From an uncultured Bacteroidales bacterium (GTDB lineage Bacteria; Bacteroidota; Bacteroidia; Bacteroidales; F082): a DNA stretch of 50,048 bases. The stretch covers positions 1-50,048 of the forward strand of contig CALCYT010000034.1 of NCBI GenBank assembly GCA_937906455.1, read 5' to 3'. Made by a program: the position numbers and the translations under genes. Below the pieces are notes generated by a model. It had not been told where the DNA came from, did not search any database, and saw nothing but the letters and a program-made list of their open reading frames with translations. This document shows positions 42,229 through 50,048 of this stretch, piece after piece; the first letter of the stretch is position 1, and each line of letters begins with the position of its first letter.

Positions 42229-43722
42229 ATGAAAACAAATTTATTCAAAGCACTTGTCAGTGCGGTTATTTTTAGTATGCTTGGCATTGTCGCGTTTGCG
42301 CAATGCGATGTCACCATTGGTCCCGGGGAGATTTTTCTCGAGGATTTTGAGAGCGGGAATCTGGATTGCTGGACTATCGAGTCGAATGGAGGCGCGATAT
42401 GGGATATCGTCGTCGGCAACACCTCTGCCGTCACTTTCCACAACGCCAGCTCGGGAGATCAGGCGCGTTTGATTTCTCCGACATTCGATTTGTCGAGCGT
42501 CAACAGCGCCACTTTAAGTTTCACCTATGCGATGGTAGCCCTCACCACATACGACATTCTTGAGGTGAGCTATAGGACATCGGAGTCCGATTCATGGCAT
42601 ATCTTAGACTCGTACAGCTTCAGCGACTGGAATAATTTCTACGAGGCGTCGTTCGATCTGCCTGACATCTCGGCCACTTATCAGATCTCATTCATGGCCA
42701 TTTCGCAAGGCGGATATTATATCATCGTTGATAATGTGGAGATTGCCGGTGAAGGCGGATGCTCGCGTCCGGTGAGCCTTACCGCCACCGAAATCACCGA
42801 CAAGACGGCACTGTTGGGATGGTCAACGAGCGGCAACGAGGAGAGCTGGATAATAGAGCTGAACGGCGAGGAAAGCATCGTGACCGAACAGCCTTATTTA
42901 GCTGAGGGACTGACACCTCTCACATATTACACTTTCAGAGTGCGTGCAAACTGCGGCAACGACATGCAATCGGATTGGGCGACAGCCATAACATTCAGAA
43001 CCAACAGCACTATGATTATGGTGACAGACGATGAGCCGTTTTTCGATGATTTCGAGGCGTCTGACGAGTTTTTATATTGGGAGAATGAGATAATCTCAGG
43101 CGACGGCGGCTGGGTGGTTGACCCGGGTTATGTGATTCCCAACAACACCGCTTTCTTCATCTGGCTCAACGAAGAGGCACGTCTCAACTCCGTCGTGATG
43201 GACATCTCGACAGTAACTAACCCGACGTTAGTGTTCAAGCACAAACAGCCTTATAAAGAAGGCGGATGCGATGAGATGAATGTCTGGTATCGTGTTGACG
43301 AAAACGACACATGGCATTTCTTGGCGAGTTACACTGAGGCCGCCGACCAATGGCTTACAGAAACATTGTCGTTGCCTAACCCTTCGGCGACATACCAAGT
43401 GTCGTTTAAGGCCCTGTCCAACTACAAAGACGGTGTTTATGTCGATGATGTGTGGATCGGTTCTTCCAATGATGCCATCAACGAGGATATTGCCATAACT
43501 GCTTCGATAAGTCCTAATCCCACCAATGGCATGATAGTGGTGAATGCCAATGTTGACAACGCCTCTGTTGTGGTTTGTGATTTGTCAGGCCGACAAATTG
43601 CCGAGGGCGTCATAAGTGCCGGTCGCGCCGAATTTGACCTCAGCGGTTGTCCAGATGGCGTTTATTTCGTGAAGATTTCAGATGAAAATACTGTTAAGAC
43701 GGTTAAAGTTGTGAAGGAGTGA
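42229..43722 (+). CDS. T9SS-sorted extracellular protein with two MAM-like domains
   Basis: The signal peptide runs from MKTNLFKALVSAVIFSMLGI to VAFAQ. Two choice-of-anchor J/MAM-like domains (about 35-180, FLEDFESGNLDCW; and 265-415, FFDDFEASDEFLYWEN) flank an FN3 domain (about 185-260; VSLTATEITDKTALLGWSTS). The C-terminal sorting domain is SISPNPTNGMIVVNA, DLSGRQIAEG and PDGVYFVKISDENTVKTVKV. It should be exported by the type IX system. Adhesion or glycan binding is a guess. Confidence 0.85.
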   Translation: MKTNLFKALVSAVIFSMLGIVAFAQCDVTIGPGEIFLEDFESGNLDCWTIESNGGAIWDIVVGNTSAVTFHNASSGDQARLISPTFDLSSVNSATLSFTYAMVALTTYDILEVSYRTSESDSWHILDSYSFSDWNNFYEASFDLPDISATYQISFMAISQGGYYIIVDNVEIAGEGGCSRPVSLTATEITDKTALLGWSTSGNEESWIIELNGEESIVTEQPYLAEGLTPLTYYTFRVRANCGNDMQSDWATAITFRTNSTMIMVTDDEPFFDDFEASDEFLYWENEIISGDGGWVVDPGYVIPNNTAFFIWLNEEARLNSVVMDISTVTNPTLVFKHKQPYKEGGCDEMNVWYRVDENDTWHFLASYTEAADQWLTETLSLPNPSATYQVSFKALSNYKDGVYVDDVWIGSSNDAINEDIAITASISPNPTNGMIVVNANVDNASVVVCDLSGRQIAEGVISAGRAEFDLSGCPDGVYFVKISDENTVKTVKVVKE

Positions 43723-43728
43723 CTTATT

Positions 43729-43769
43729 AGCCATTAGCTGTTAGAAATTGTTTTTAACAGCTAATGGCT
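43729..43769. terminator. Bidirectional terminator between the T9SS gene and vsr
   Basis: AGCCATTAGCTGTTA (43729-43743) pairs perfectly with TAACAGCTAATGGCT (43755-43769). T-runs lie at 43751-43755 and, on the other strand, next to the arm. The TAG stop of vsr is inside the right arm. Confidence 0.75.
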
Positions 43770-44270
43770 GTATTTTTGAGAATCTTCTGCTGCCATATGC
43801 AGTTCAGTGTCTTCGCTGATGGTGTAATTGACGATTTTAGGGCGGTGCAGTTGGAGGAAATAGTCGCAAAGCATCGTCTCCACGCGCAGCATGGTGTCCT
43901 TTATGAGAGCTGATTTCAGCTGGCATTCCCAAATAACGATGACATGCCATCCGTTTTCCTGTAAAATCTGATAATTATGCTTGTCCCGTTCTTGGTTACG
44001 CTGAATCTTATTTACCCAAAACTCAGTATTTGATTGCGGTATCTTGCAGCATCTTTCGTGTCCGTGCCAGAAGCATCCGTTCACAAAAATGGCTGTGTGG
44101 TAGGGTCTCATTACGATATCGGGTTTGCCTGGAACTCCTTTCACGTTGAGGCGATATCGGTATCCGTGGCTCCACAGCCAGCGTCGCACCAGCAATTCCG
44201 GCTTGGTGTCCTTCGAGTGTATGCGGGACATACAGCGGTGGCGTTGTGCGGGGGTGAGGCGGTCGGGCAT
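43761..44270 (-). CDS. vsr: Very short patch repair endonuclease
   Basis: Vsr nicks DNA 5' of the T in T:G mismatches left when 5-methylcytosine deaminates. The 169 residues include RCMSRIHSKDTKPELLVRRW, GKPDIVMR with the catalytic Asp, and the zinc-site CFWHGHERCC and WECQLK segments. Vsr genes accompany cytosine-5 methyltransferase genes, and dcm is in this operon. It lies 7 bp after the nuclease gene. Confidence 0.95.
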   Translation of the reverse strand: MPDRLTPAQRHRCMSRIHSKDTKPELLVRRWLWSHGYRYRLNVKGVPGKPDIVMRPYHTAIFVNGCFWHGHERCCKIPQSNTEFWVNKIQRNQERDKHNYQILQENGWHVIVIWECQLKSALIKDTMLRVETMLCDYFLQLHRPKIVNYTISEDTELHMAAEDSQKYSH

Positions 44271-44277
44271 AATAAAA

Positions 44278-46533
44278 TTATATGTATTTTAATATTTCTT
44301 CACCAGTTTTAAACACAGGCATTCCTTCAACATAGTCGGGTACTGCTTTTGCATCAGCAATGATGTCAGATAATTTTATCTTTAGCGACAACTGCACTTC
44401 CTCATCAAATACAAAACAAAAATAATTGCCTTCGGGATTAGGATAAAGTGCTTGGCGCATTCGTTCTTCGGTCATCGTGGCGTGATGATGGACGTGGAAA
44501 ACACGATACTCGTTTTTGTTTTCTTCACCATCTCTGTACAAAACCACAAATTTCACGTCCAAGCCTGCGAGATAGGTTGGTGGCAACGCTCCTTCACGAG
44601 CTTCTTCTCCACGACGTTTCAGGCGGACGTTATACAAGTTCGTTCCTTTATCGTTCTTGCCCAAAATCCAAGCCAGCTGTTCATCGGAATGATAACAGCC
44701 AATGAGAAAATGGCTGTTTGGATAGCGTTGGATGTGATGCATGGTAAGAAACGATGGCGATGCCGCAACTGCCGATAGTTGGGCGACTGGTTTCAAAATC
44801 GTTCTTGGGTCGGTTCCCAAAGCGCATTCTTTGTAATAGAAACCGGTCTCTATCAAAGCTAACACCAAATCATTTTCATCGTTGTGCTTCTCATCATTAT
44901 CCAAAGCCAATGAATAATACTGTTGTTGCCCATCAATATTATAGGGTGCGAACACTTTCCCCAACAGTTGCTGGAAGTTCGTTTTTAGGAAATCTTCAGA
45001 ATTGACTCCTTCGCGTGGCGTCATGGCATAGAAGGTGTATTTTTCTTGCAGCATGGTTTGGATTTCACTGCGGAACTGAGCTTTCACTTTTCCCCGCCAA
45101 GAGGCTTTCATTCCTTCATTCTTGCGACCGTATAGGGCTACCACATATAGGAAATTGACATCGTAATGGCACACTAATAAGGTATCTCTATCAAATAAAC
45201 GGTTTTCAAATTGACGTGAGGCGAAATCCTTGTTGTCCCTATCAATCCATTCGATGTCGCTGTGCATCTTTAGGTCTTGTTGTTTGGCTGAGATAAAGAA
45301 ATTAGGGATGATATTATAGCCTTCCGTCACATCGTCACGTAAAATGTTGGTTCCCTTTGCTCGTTCCTCACTCTGCTCTTTGGTTTTGCTCTCATCAAGG
45401 AAAAGGTCGAGATTCCATTGGATGACGTTCCTTGCATAGGTGAATTGCTTGTACAAAGCCTCTTTGCCAATAGGCGTGTTGCGTTTGTAGTATTTTGAGT
45501 CACCGATGTAATAGATCTTTTCGTTGTTGGTTTCGGTAAGCGACTTGTAGCGGTACAGGTGGTCCACCTGCTTGCCATCGGGCTGTGCTTGTAACTCCTT
45601 GGGGAGCTCATCGTTTCTGCCACCGAGCAAATCATCAATGATGTCTTCAAAAACAATCTCGAAACTCTTGACGAGCAAGTATTCCTTTTGCCTTGTGTTG
45701 ATAAGGATTTGTTGAGCCTCATCAAAGAATGCATAACACAGATCCCATAATTCAAGTGCTTTATCAGAGAAATATTTATATTTTATTTGCTGGAGTCTTG
45801 CCTTGCCAAGACCTCTCATGTAACTCTTAAATTGCTGATTGCTTATAAGTTCATAATGGCAATCCGCATCGAATGGAAAACCGTATTCGTTGTGTAGGTG
45901 GTTTAAAATGGAAAAATATATCACCATCAATTCCTCATCGAAATCCACTTGACGACGCTTGTTCACAGGATTCAGATAGACGGGTGCTCCATTCTGCAAA
46001 AAAGCTTGTGAATGTGTAATGGTCTTTGTCCAATTGATTTTGTTGTGACCGCTATGTTGGTTTTTTATGACAAAGAAGAAGAAATCTTGGTTGTCTTTGT
46101 AGAATTGTTCCAGCGAAAGCAAAATGTCCAAGTAAGTGTTGCTCAATCGTCGTTGACCGTGACCAATTTCTGCAATTCGTTCATGTAATACGATTTTGCT
46201 TTCCTTGTTGCGCTCCTTGAAAACGCTGATGGCACGATAAATCCATACCGATAATTCGTAAATGAATCTTCTCTCATCTTCGTTCAAAGGATTCTCCTTG
46301 CTCTCAAGGTGGACGATTTTCTTTGGATCGTGTTTCCCGAAAGCTTTCCCATCTTCGTCAAGTAATACCTTGGGTAGAATGAACACACAATCCTTAATGG
46401 CTGTGTTGTAGTAATAGCCCACATAGCCAACGCTCACTGTGCCTCCAACACTGATGGTGGGGCCAAGCTCACTCACCACCTTCAGTATCTCGTTGGTGGC
46501 TTCGTAGGGGTGTTCTTCTATCAAGATTCTCAT
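44278..46533 (-). CDS. LlaJI/McrC-like PD-(D/E)XK restriction endonuclease
   Basis: A 751-residue protein. The nuclease motif lies near residues 292-350: FEIVFEDIIDDLL, QVDHLYRYK (Asp324) and YYIGDSKYYK (Asp345-x-Lys347), a PD-(D/E)XK site with the D-x-KYY ending of LlaJI and McrC-type enzymes. The N-terminal part may form an oligomer interface with the McrB-like partner. The C-terminal 350 residues, which the known LlaJI nuclease would not need, contain no motif I recognise. It starts 4 bp inside rhuM. Probably the cutting subunit of the system. Confidence 0.82.
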   Translation of the reverse strand: MRILIEEHPYEATNEILKVVSELGPTISVGGTVSVGYVGYYYNTAIKDCVFILPKVLLDEDGKAFGKHDPKKIVHLESKENPLNEDERRFIYELSVWIYRAISVFKERNKESKIVLHERIAEIGHGQRRLSNTYLDILLSLEQFYKDNQDFFFFVIKNQHSGHNKINWTKTITHSQAFLQNGAPVYLNPVNKRRQVDFDEELMVIYFSILNHLHNEYGFPFDADCHYELISNQQFKSYMRGLGKARLQQIKYKYFSDKALELWDLCYAFFDEAQQILINTRQKEYLLVKSFEIVFEDIIDDLLGGRNDELPKELQAQPDGKQVDHLYRYKSLTETNNEKIYYIGDSKYYKRNTPIGKEALYKQFTYARNVIQWNLDLFLDESKTKEQSEERAKGTNILRDDVTEGYNIIPNFFISAKQQDLKMHSDIEWIDRDNKDFASRQFENRLFDRDTLLVCHYDVNFLYVVALYGRKNEGMKASWRGKVKAQFRSEIQTMLQEKYTFYAMTPREGVNSEDFLKTNFQQLLGKVFAPYNIDGQQQYYSLALDNDEKHNDENDLVLALIETGFYYKECALGTDPRTILKPVAQLSAVAASPSFLTMHHIQRYPNSHFLIGCYHSDEQLAWILGKNDKGTNLYNVRLKRRGEEAREGALPPTYLAGLDVKFVVLYRDGEENKNEYRVFHVHHHATMTEERMRQALYPNPEGNYFCFVFDEEVQLSLKIKLSDIIADAKAVPDYVEGMPVFKTGEEILKYI

Positions 46534-47528
46534 GCCTCTGTGCTATCTTGTATATTTTTCAGTTGTTTCACCGCTTTGTCAAAATCGCTTTCCAACAATC
46601 TCATTTCACGTTCGCGATAGATTTCAAACTCTCGCTCAGCCTTTTCTATGGCTTCTTGGTGGGAAACTGTACCATTGCCTTCCAGAATATTCTTCCGCAG
46701 TCGGAGAATCTGATCATCAAGGGCAGATATCCAATCTGCCATAGTCATGGGATTCTGCTCCAATGCCTGAAACTCGGCATAGTCGAGGAATTGGGAGGTT
46801 AGTAAGTTAAGTCTTTGTAACTCCAGCTCCGATAAATAGTTTTTGGCTATCTTCACATCGTCGCGAGTTACATAGTTGCCCTTGAAGTTTGTCATACCCA
46901 CAAACGGTTTTTCATTGTCAACCCGTTCATAAATGAGTTCTGCTGCTGTATGTTCGTGTACGGCGTAGTGCATCTTGTTTTGCACTGTAGCAAAGAAATG
47001 CTTGGTCATTGAGGAACGTGGGTCGTAGTCTGTGGATGTGGCGTAAATGTCAGTTACTTGTTGATAGAAATTCCGCTCACTGCTTCGGATGTCTCGGATG
47101 CGTTGCAAGAGTTCCTTGAAGTACCGATTGCCGCCTTGCTTTAGTCGTTCATCGTCCATTGTGAACCCTTTTTGGATATACTCGTGCAACCGTTGTGTCG
47201 CCCACCGACGGAACCGCACCGCCACAGGTGATTGCACACGATAGCCCAGGGCGATGATCATATCAAGGTTGTAATATGTTATATCTCGTTGCACCTGTCT
47301 GTTGCCTTCTTGGCGAACTGTCAAGAAATTCTTTACAGTTCGATTTTCTTCTAACTCGCCATCCGCCAAAATATTGTCAATGTGCTGACTTACATTTTGT
47401 TTCGTTGTACAGTAGATTTCAGCCAACTGTTGCTGTGTCAGCCACACATCTTCGTCAGCAAAGCGAACATTTACACTCACTTTACCTTCGTTGTCCTTAT
47501 AGAGTATCAGTTTATTCTCCTTGTCCAT
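46530..47528 (-). CDS. RhuM-family protein
   Basis: The 332-residue protein has the RhuM core: ADEDVWLTQQQLAEIYCTTK, NVSQHIDNIL, TYYNLDMIIALGYRVQSPVA and FRRWATQRLHEYIQKGF. RhuM was first named on Salmonella pathogenicity island 3, and its function is unknown. Homologues are often embedded in restriction-modification loci of gut bacteria. Here it sits between the McrB-like gene (17-bp overlap) and the nuclease (4-bp overlap), so it is expressed as part of the system. Confidence 0.9.
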   Translation of the reverse strand: MDKENKLILYKDNEGKVSVNVRFADEDVWLTQQQLAEIYCTTKQNVSQHIDNILADGELEENRTVKNFLTVRQEGNRQVQRDITYYNLDMIIALGYRVQSPVAVRFRRWATQRLHEYIQKGFTMDDERLKQGGNRYFKELLQRIRDIRSSERNFYQQVTDIYATSTDYDPRSSMTKHFFATVQNKMHYAVHEHTAAELIYERVDNEKPFVGMTNFKGNYVTRDDVKIAKNYLSELELQRLNLLTSQFLDYAEFQALEQNPMTMADWISALDDQILRLRKNILEGNGTVSHQEAIEKAEREFEIYREREMRLLESDFDKAVKQLKNIQDSTEA

Positions 47529-48918
47529 TATCTTGTGAGTCTGGTTTTATCTCCATCGGTGTTTTTTCCATCTTGATGGTCTCCTCCAACTTTCTAAGGA
47601 AAAGGTTGACAGTGTCGGTATTTGGAGTGCCATTATTTATAAAGAAATCGGAAAATTCAAACTTCGTGTTGTCGCCTTTGCTGAAAATTGGATCATCGAA
47701 ACCATAGCTCTTGAAAACATCGTTCCAGAGGTAGAACAGCACCTTGCCCACAAACTGCTCGGCATCGATGGTTTTGTCTTTAGCTTTGGCAAAGAAATAG
47801 CCCAACTTTTTGTCTTCCGAATTGGTGGTATCGTTAATCACGTGGTTAATGCGTGCCAAGAAGCCCCACCAATCATATTTCGCATCACCGATTTCAATTT
47901 GATAGCCTTTATCCTCATGATTGTTGATGGGCACATACTTCCACTCCCAACGGCGTTTGAAGGCCGAGTCGATGGGGAAGAGGCTCTGGTCGCTGGTGTT
48001 CATGGTGGCGAGGATGTGCAGGTTGGCGGGCAAGCAGAGTTTGCCGTCTTGGATGCCTTCGAAATCCGCCCCTAATTTTTCACGGAGATATTGAGCCAAA
48101 TCCTTGTCCGCTTTGATTTTGTATTCGGATTTGCCGTCTTTTCTGTCCAGCAGTTGGAAGAGGTCGCCAAATATCTGCGCGCAGTTGCCTCGGTTGATTT
48201 CTTCTATGACCAAATAGGTCGCTTGGTCGGAATTTTTGTACGCATAAATGTACGCATCGGTAAAGACCTGCGGAACAAATTCATACACAATCTCTTCATC
48301 TTTGCCTGTCAAAGTCTTTTCCTCTTTGGATGTCGGCTTCATGGTAGGCTTGTAGCAGCCCACGAAAGAGGCATAATCCGTGTCCGGATGGAAAGTTGTG
48401 CGGAAAACATTTGGCAAATCCTCTTCGTCTCCGTTCTCTGACAATTCACCCGTTTGTTTCTTTACTTCGTGGCTTTTGCCAGTTCCGGGGGAACCATAGA
48501 AAATTTGTTGGAGAGGATATTGATGTACGGACATTTCACCCAAAGAAATTTTCTTGGTGCCAATTTTTTTCATTCTAGAAAAATACTCTTGGATAAACTC
48601 CTCCCCACCAAGACGATTCCCTTTTGCATCATACATCGCCCATGCCGATTTAGTTTCTTCAATTATCAAGTACTGATTATTAGCATTTGATGCAAGAGTT
48701 TTCCATCCTGAAATGTAGTCATTTATGGATGTAGATGTATTATTGTCATACTGTGCAACAACATATTCAGCCATTTTCCATAAAGAATTGGCTCGTGTAC
48801 TCAACCCGTCGTTCAGCAAAGAGCTTCTTGATGTCTCTCTGTAAGAGCCAAGATAGGTTTGTGAATCATATCGTTCAACAAATTGATTTAAGCCTTTTTT
48901 GATGTCTGAGAAAACCAT
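47512..48918 (-). CDS. McrB-like AAA+ GTPase subunit
   Basis: After an N-terminal domain of about 130 residues, probably the DNA-recognition part, comes an AAA+ motor. Walker A is FYGSPGTGKSHEV (GSPGTGKS at 142-149), Walker B VIEEINRGNCAQIFGDLFQL, and the McrB signature ATMNTSDQSLFPIDSAFKRR. In McrBC and LlaJI systems this subunit translocates DNA and drives the nuclease. It overlaps the end of dcm by 31 bp. Confidence 0.92.
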   Translation of the reverse strand: MVFSDIKKGLNQFVERYDSQTYLGSYRETSRSSLLNDGLSTRANSLWKMAEYVVAQYDNNTSTSINDYISGWKTLASNANNQYLIIEETKSAWAMYDAKGNRLGGEEFIQEYFSRMKKIGTKKISLGEMSVHQYPLQQIFYGSPGTGKSHEVKKQTGELSENGDEEDLPNVFRTTFHPDTDYASFVGCYKPTMKPTSKEEKTLTGKDEEIVYEFVPQVFTDAYIYAYKNSDQATYLVIEEINRGNCAQIFGDLFQLLDRKDGKSEYKIKADKDLAQYLREKLGADFEGIQDGKLCLPANLHILATMNTSDQSLFPIDSAFKRRWEWKYVPINNHEDKGYQIEIGDAKYDWWGFLARINHVINDTTNSEDKKLGYFFAKAKDKTIDAEQFVGKVLFYLWNDVFKSYGFDDPIFSKGDNTKFEFSDFFINNGTPNTDTVNLFLRKLEETIKMEKTPMEIKPDSQDNGQGE

Positions 48919-49898
48919 TTTTCAAAATTATTTATTGTTTGTGGATAAGGTGAAGAGGCTCCTATTGGGAATCCCATAAGATATTCTGCATGTAATGCTG
49001 TTGGTTTCCCAAATATTCGTACATATTTCACACAAGATGGATGTTTTTGCATAGAAGCATAGTGATAGTTGCCCATTGTTGTTGGAGTATGAACAAATAT
49101 TGGGTCGTCAGGATTTTGCTGTTTGATCCAAGTTGTACATCTTTCAAAAACAGCATCTATTTCTTCGGGATTAACATTCTCACTATCATAATTATGCTTA
49201 AGATGTCTGTTAGCTAAAACCCTAAAAGCAACAGCTGCAGCTATTGGTGCTTGGGCATTACCGACTCCTCTTTTTTGTGGAGCCAACACTGGAACTGGAG
49301 AAGGATATGTTATCTCGTTAGGATTCTCTTGCCAAAATAAAGCTTTTAATTTAGGGAGTGAGGATAGGTGTTCTGCGATTTTATTGAATGCCTTTTGGTT
49401 TTTTACTGCCAGCAACCAAAAACGAGGCCTTTTATGGTCTGCATTAAGATCCATACAAGCGACGCGACAACGTTCAACCTTATATCCAATACTCTCTAGA
49501 TCTTTTTTTGCAGTATCAATTGCTTCTATTATCACGTTTTCTCCAAAAACGACAGGGGCATTTGATTCTTTCACGAACCTGAACATTTCTGGCCAAAGGT
49601 TTTTTTCTTGAATGTTATTACCATGTGCAGCATAACTAAATGCTTGGCAAGGGAATCCTCCGCATAAGATGTCAAAAGAGTTCTTAAAATCTTTGCCATT
49701 GAGTGTTTTAACATCCCCAAAAATTGGAAATTCATCAAACCATCCATCTTTTTGCCTTTGCTCTAATACCTTTTGACAATATTGGTCTATTTCCACACCG
49801 CCACAACAGGTATGTCCTAACAGTTCACCTCCATAGATGCCACCCCCGATACCTGCAAAGAGGTGAAATTCTTTTATTTTATCCGTATTTTTTGCCAT
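48888..49898 (-). CDS. dcm: DNA cytosine-5 methyltransferase
   Basis: The 336-residue enzyme has SAM motif I (FHLFAGIGGG, residues 11-20), the catalytic Cys84 in motif IV GGFPCQAFS, motif VI ENV (120-122), and motif VIII KRPRFWLLAV. GNAQAP (213-218), which looks like motif X, comes before the LMGFPIGAS segment (307-315) resembling motif IX; the usual order is the reverse. It protects host DNA from the restriction subunits encoded downstream. The recognition sequence cannot be told. Confidence 0.92.
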   Translation of the reverse strand: MAKNTDKIKEFHLFAGIGGGIYGGELLGHTCCGGVEIDQYCQKVLEQRQKDGWFDEFPIFGDVKTLNGKDFKNSFDILCGGFPCQAFSYAAHGNNIQEKNLWPEMFRFVKESNAPVVFGENVIIEAIDTAKKDLESIGYKVERCRVACMDLNADHKRPRFWLLAVKNQKAFNKIAEHLSSLPKLKALFWQENPNEITYPSPVPVLAPQKRGVGNAQAPIAAAVAFRVLANRHLKHNYDSENVNPEEIDAVFERCTTWIKQQNPDDPIFVHTPTTMGNYHYASMQKHPSCVKYVRIFGKPTALHAEYLMGFPIGASSPYPQTINNFEKWFSQTSKKA

Positions 49899-49968
49899 TA
49901 TTCTGTTTTTGTTTTAATCAATTTCCTAACATAAAATCACAAAATTTATACTGCTTTCACGCAATTTT

Positions 49969-50031
49969 CTACGTGTGGAAGCCGCCGCATCCTGCGAACA
50001 AATCAATGAATGTATATTTCTTCTTAGTCAT
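49969..50031 (-). pseudogene. Relic of a second cytosine-5 methyltransferase
   Basis: On the minus strand ATG 50031 opens MTKKKYTFIDLFAGCGGFHT, then TAG. The first 18 residues are a textbook N-terminus with motif I (FIDLFAGCGGF), after which all similarity ends. The LlaJI system has two methyltransferases, so the operon probably lost one here. The rest of 49899-49968 is AT-rich sequence leading to dcm. Confidence 0.75.
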
Positions 50032-50048
50032 AATAATCAGTCGTTGTT

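Noticed and set aside
1..50048. tRNA, rRNA, tmRNA or insertion-sequence genes
   Set aside because: I looked in the intergenic stretches for cloverleaf ends (CCA-type), GGTTCRA loops and transposase motifs (DDE, HUH) and saw none.

Overview
The window comes from an anaerobic member of the Bacteroidota, most likely order Bacteroidales. Three lines of evidence agree. Two secreted proteins end in Por/type IX secretion sorting domains (motif YPNP or SPNP, with a G-x-YFVKI strand near the end). Nearly every promoter has the Bacteroidota -7 box TAnnTTTG, often with a TTG or TTTG about 19-22 bases upstream. The metabolism is anaerobic: class III ribonucleotide reductase, and indolepyruvate:ferredoxin oxidoreductase without a fused ferredoxin domain. 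The genus cannot be told from the sequence. I saw no rRNA, tRNA, CRISPR array or insertion sequence.

Layout. 1-3014 is an accessory island. It holds the 3' end of a reverse transcriptase of the diversity-generating-retroelement type, a ParE-like toxin-antitoxin pair bracketed by 41-bp direct repeats, and a broken YhcG/DUF1016 nuclease gene. These are separated by three arrays of 9-bp TTAA-centred repeats and by two copies of a roughly 90-bp segment. 3115-9483 has a secreted LPP20-like protein, then an operon serS - lipoprotein - TPR protein - rsmA. 9475-11048 (minus) is rbfA-lolC/E. 11206-18734 runs dtd, a hydrolase, mrp-nifU, a T9SS-sorted protein, a gutted methyltransferase, a cobalamin adenosyltransferase, a DUF2795 protein, two membrane proteins and a cytidylate-kinase-like protein with a possible ParB-like tail. 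18906-23331 is an operon nrdD-nrdG plus two acyltransferases resembling GlsA/GlsB of glycine-lipid synthesis. 23544-24830 is a hemerythrin protein with a LuxR-type regulator. 25068-27263 (minus) is iorAB. 27429-38162 carries an OlsF-like fused acyltransferase, a DnaJ protein, a TonB-dependent receptor, an S9 peptidase, a GH13 enzyme and glgB. 38262-43722 holds a DUF4143 ATPase, slyD with a VWA membrane protein (minus), and a second T9SS protein. 43761-50031 (minus) is a tightly overlapping restriction-modification operon: dcm - mcrB-like - rhuM - PD-(D/E)XK nuclease - vsr, preceded by a 20-codon relic of a second cytosine methyltransferase.

Signals that an ordinary annotation would miss. (1) A dispersed palindromic element, with ends reading GTCATTTCGA and its complement, sits in frame inside rsmA, an S9 peptidase gene, a VWA gene and a methyltransferase remnant, and supplies the stop codon of dtd. 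It behaves like a protein-coding mobile palindrome. (2) The first 3 kb looks like accessory genes punctuated by related repeat blocks, two of which are capped by the same palindrome head. (3) The restriction operon resembles LlaJI/McrBC systems but has a RhuM gene inside it, an unusual order of methyltransferase motifs, and a methyltransferase relic upstream. (4) Two-gene and fused routes to acylated amino-acid lipids occur within 6 kb of each other.
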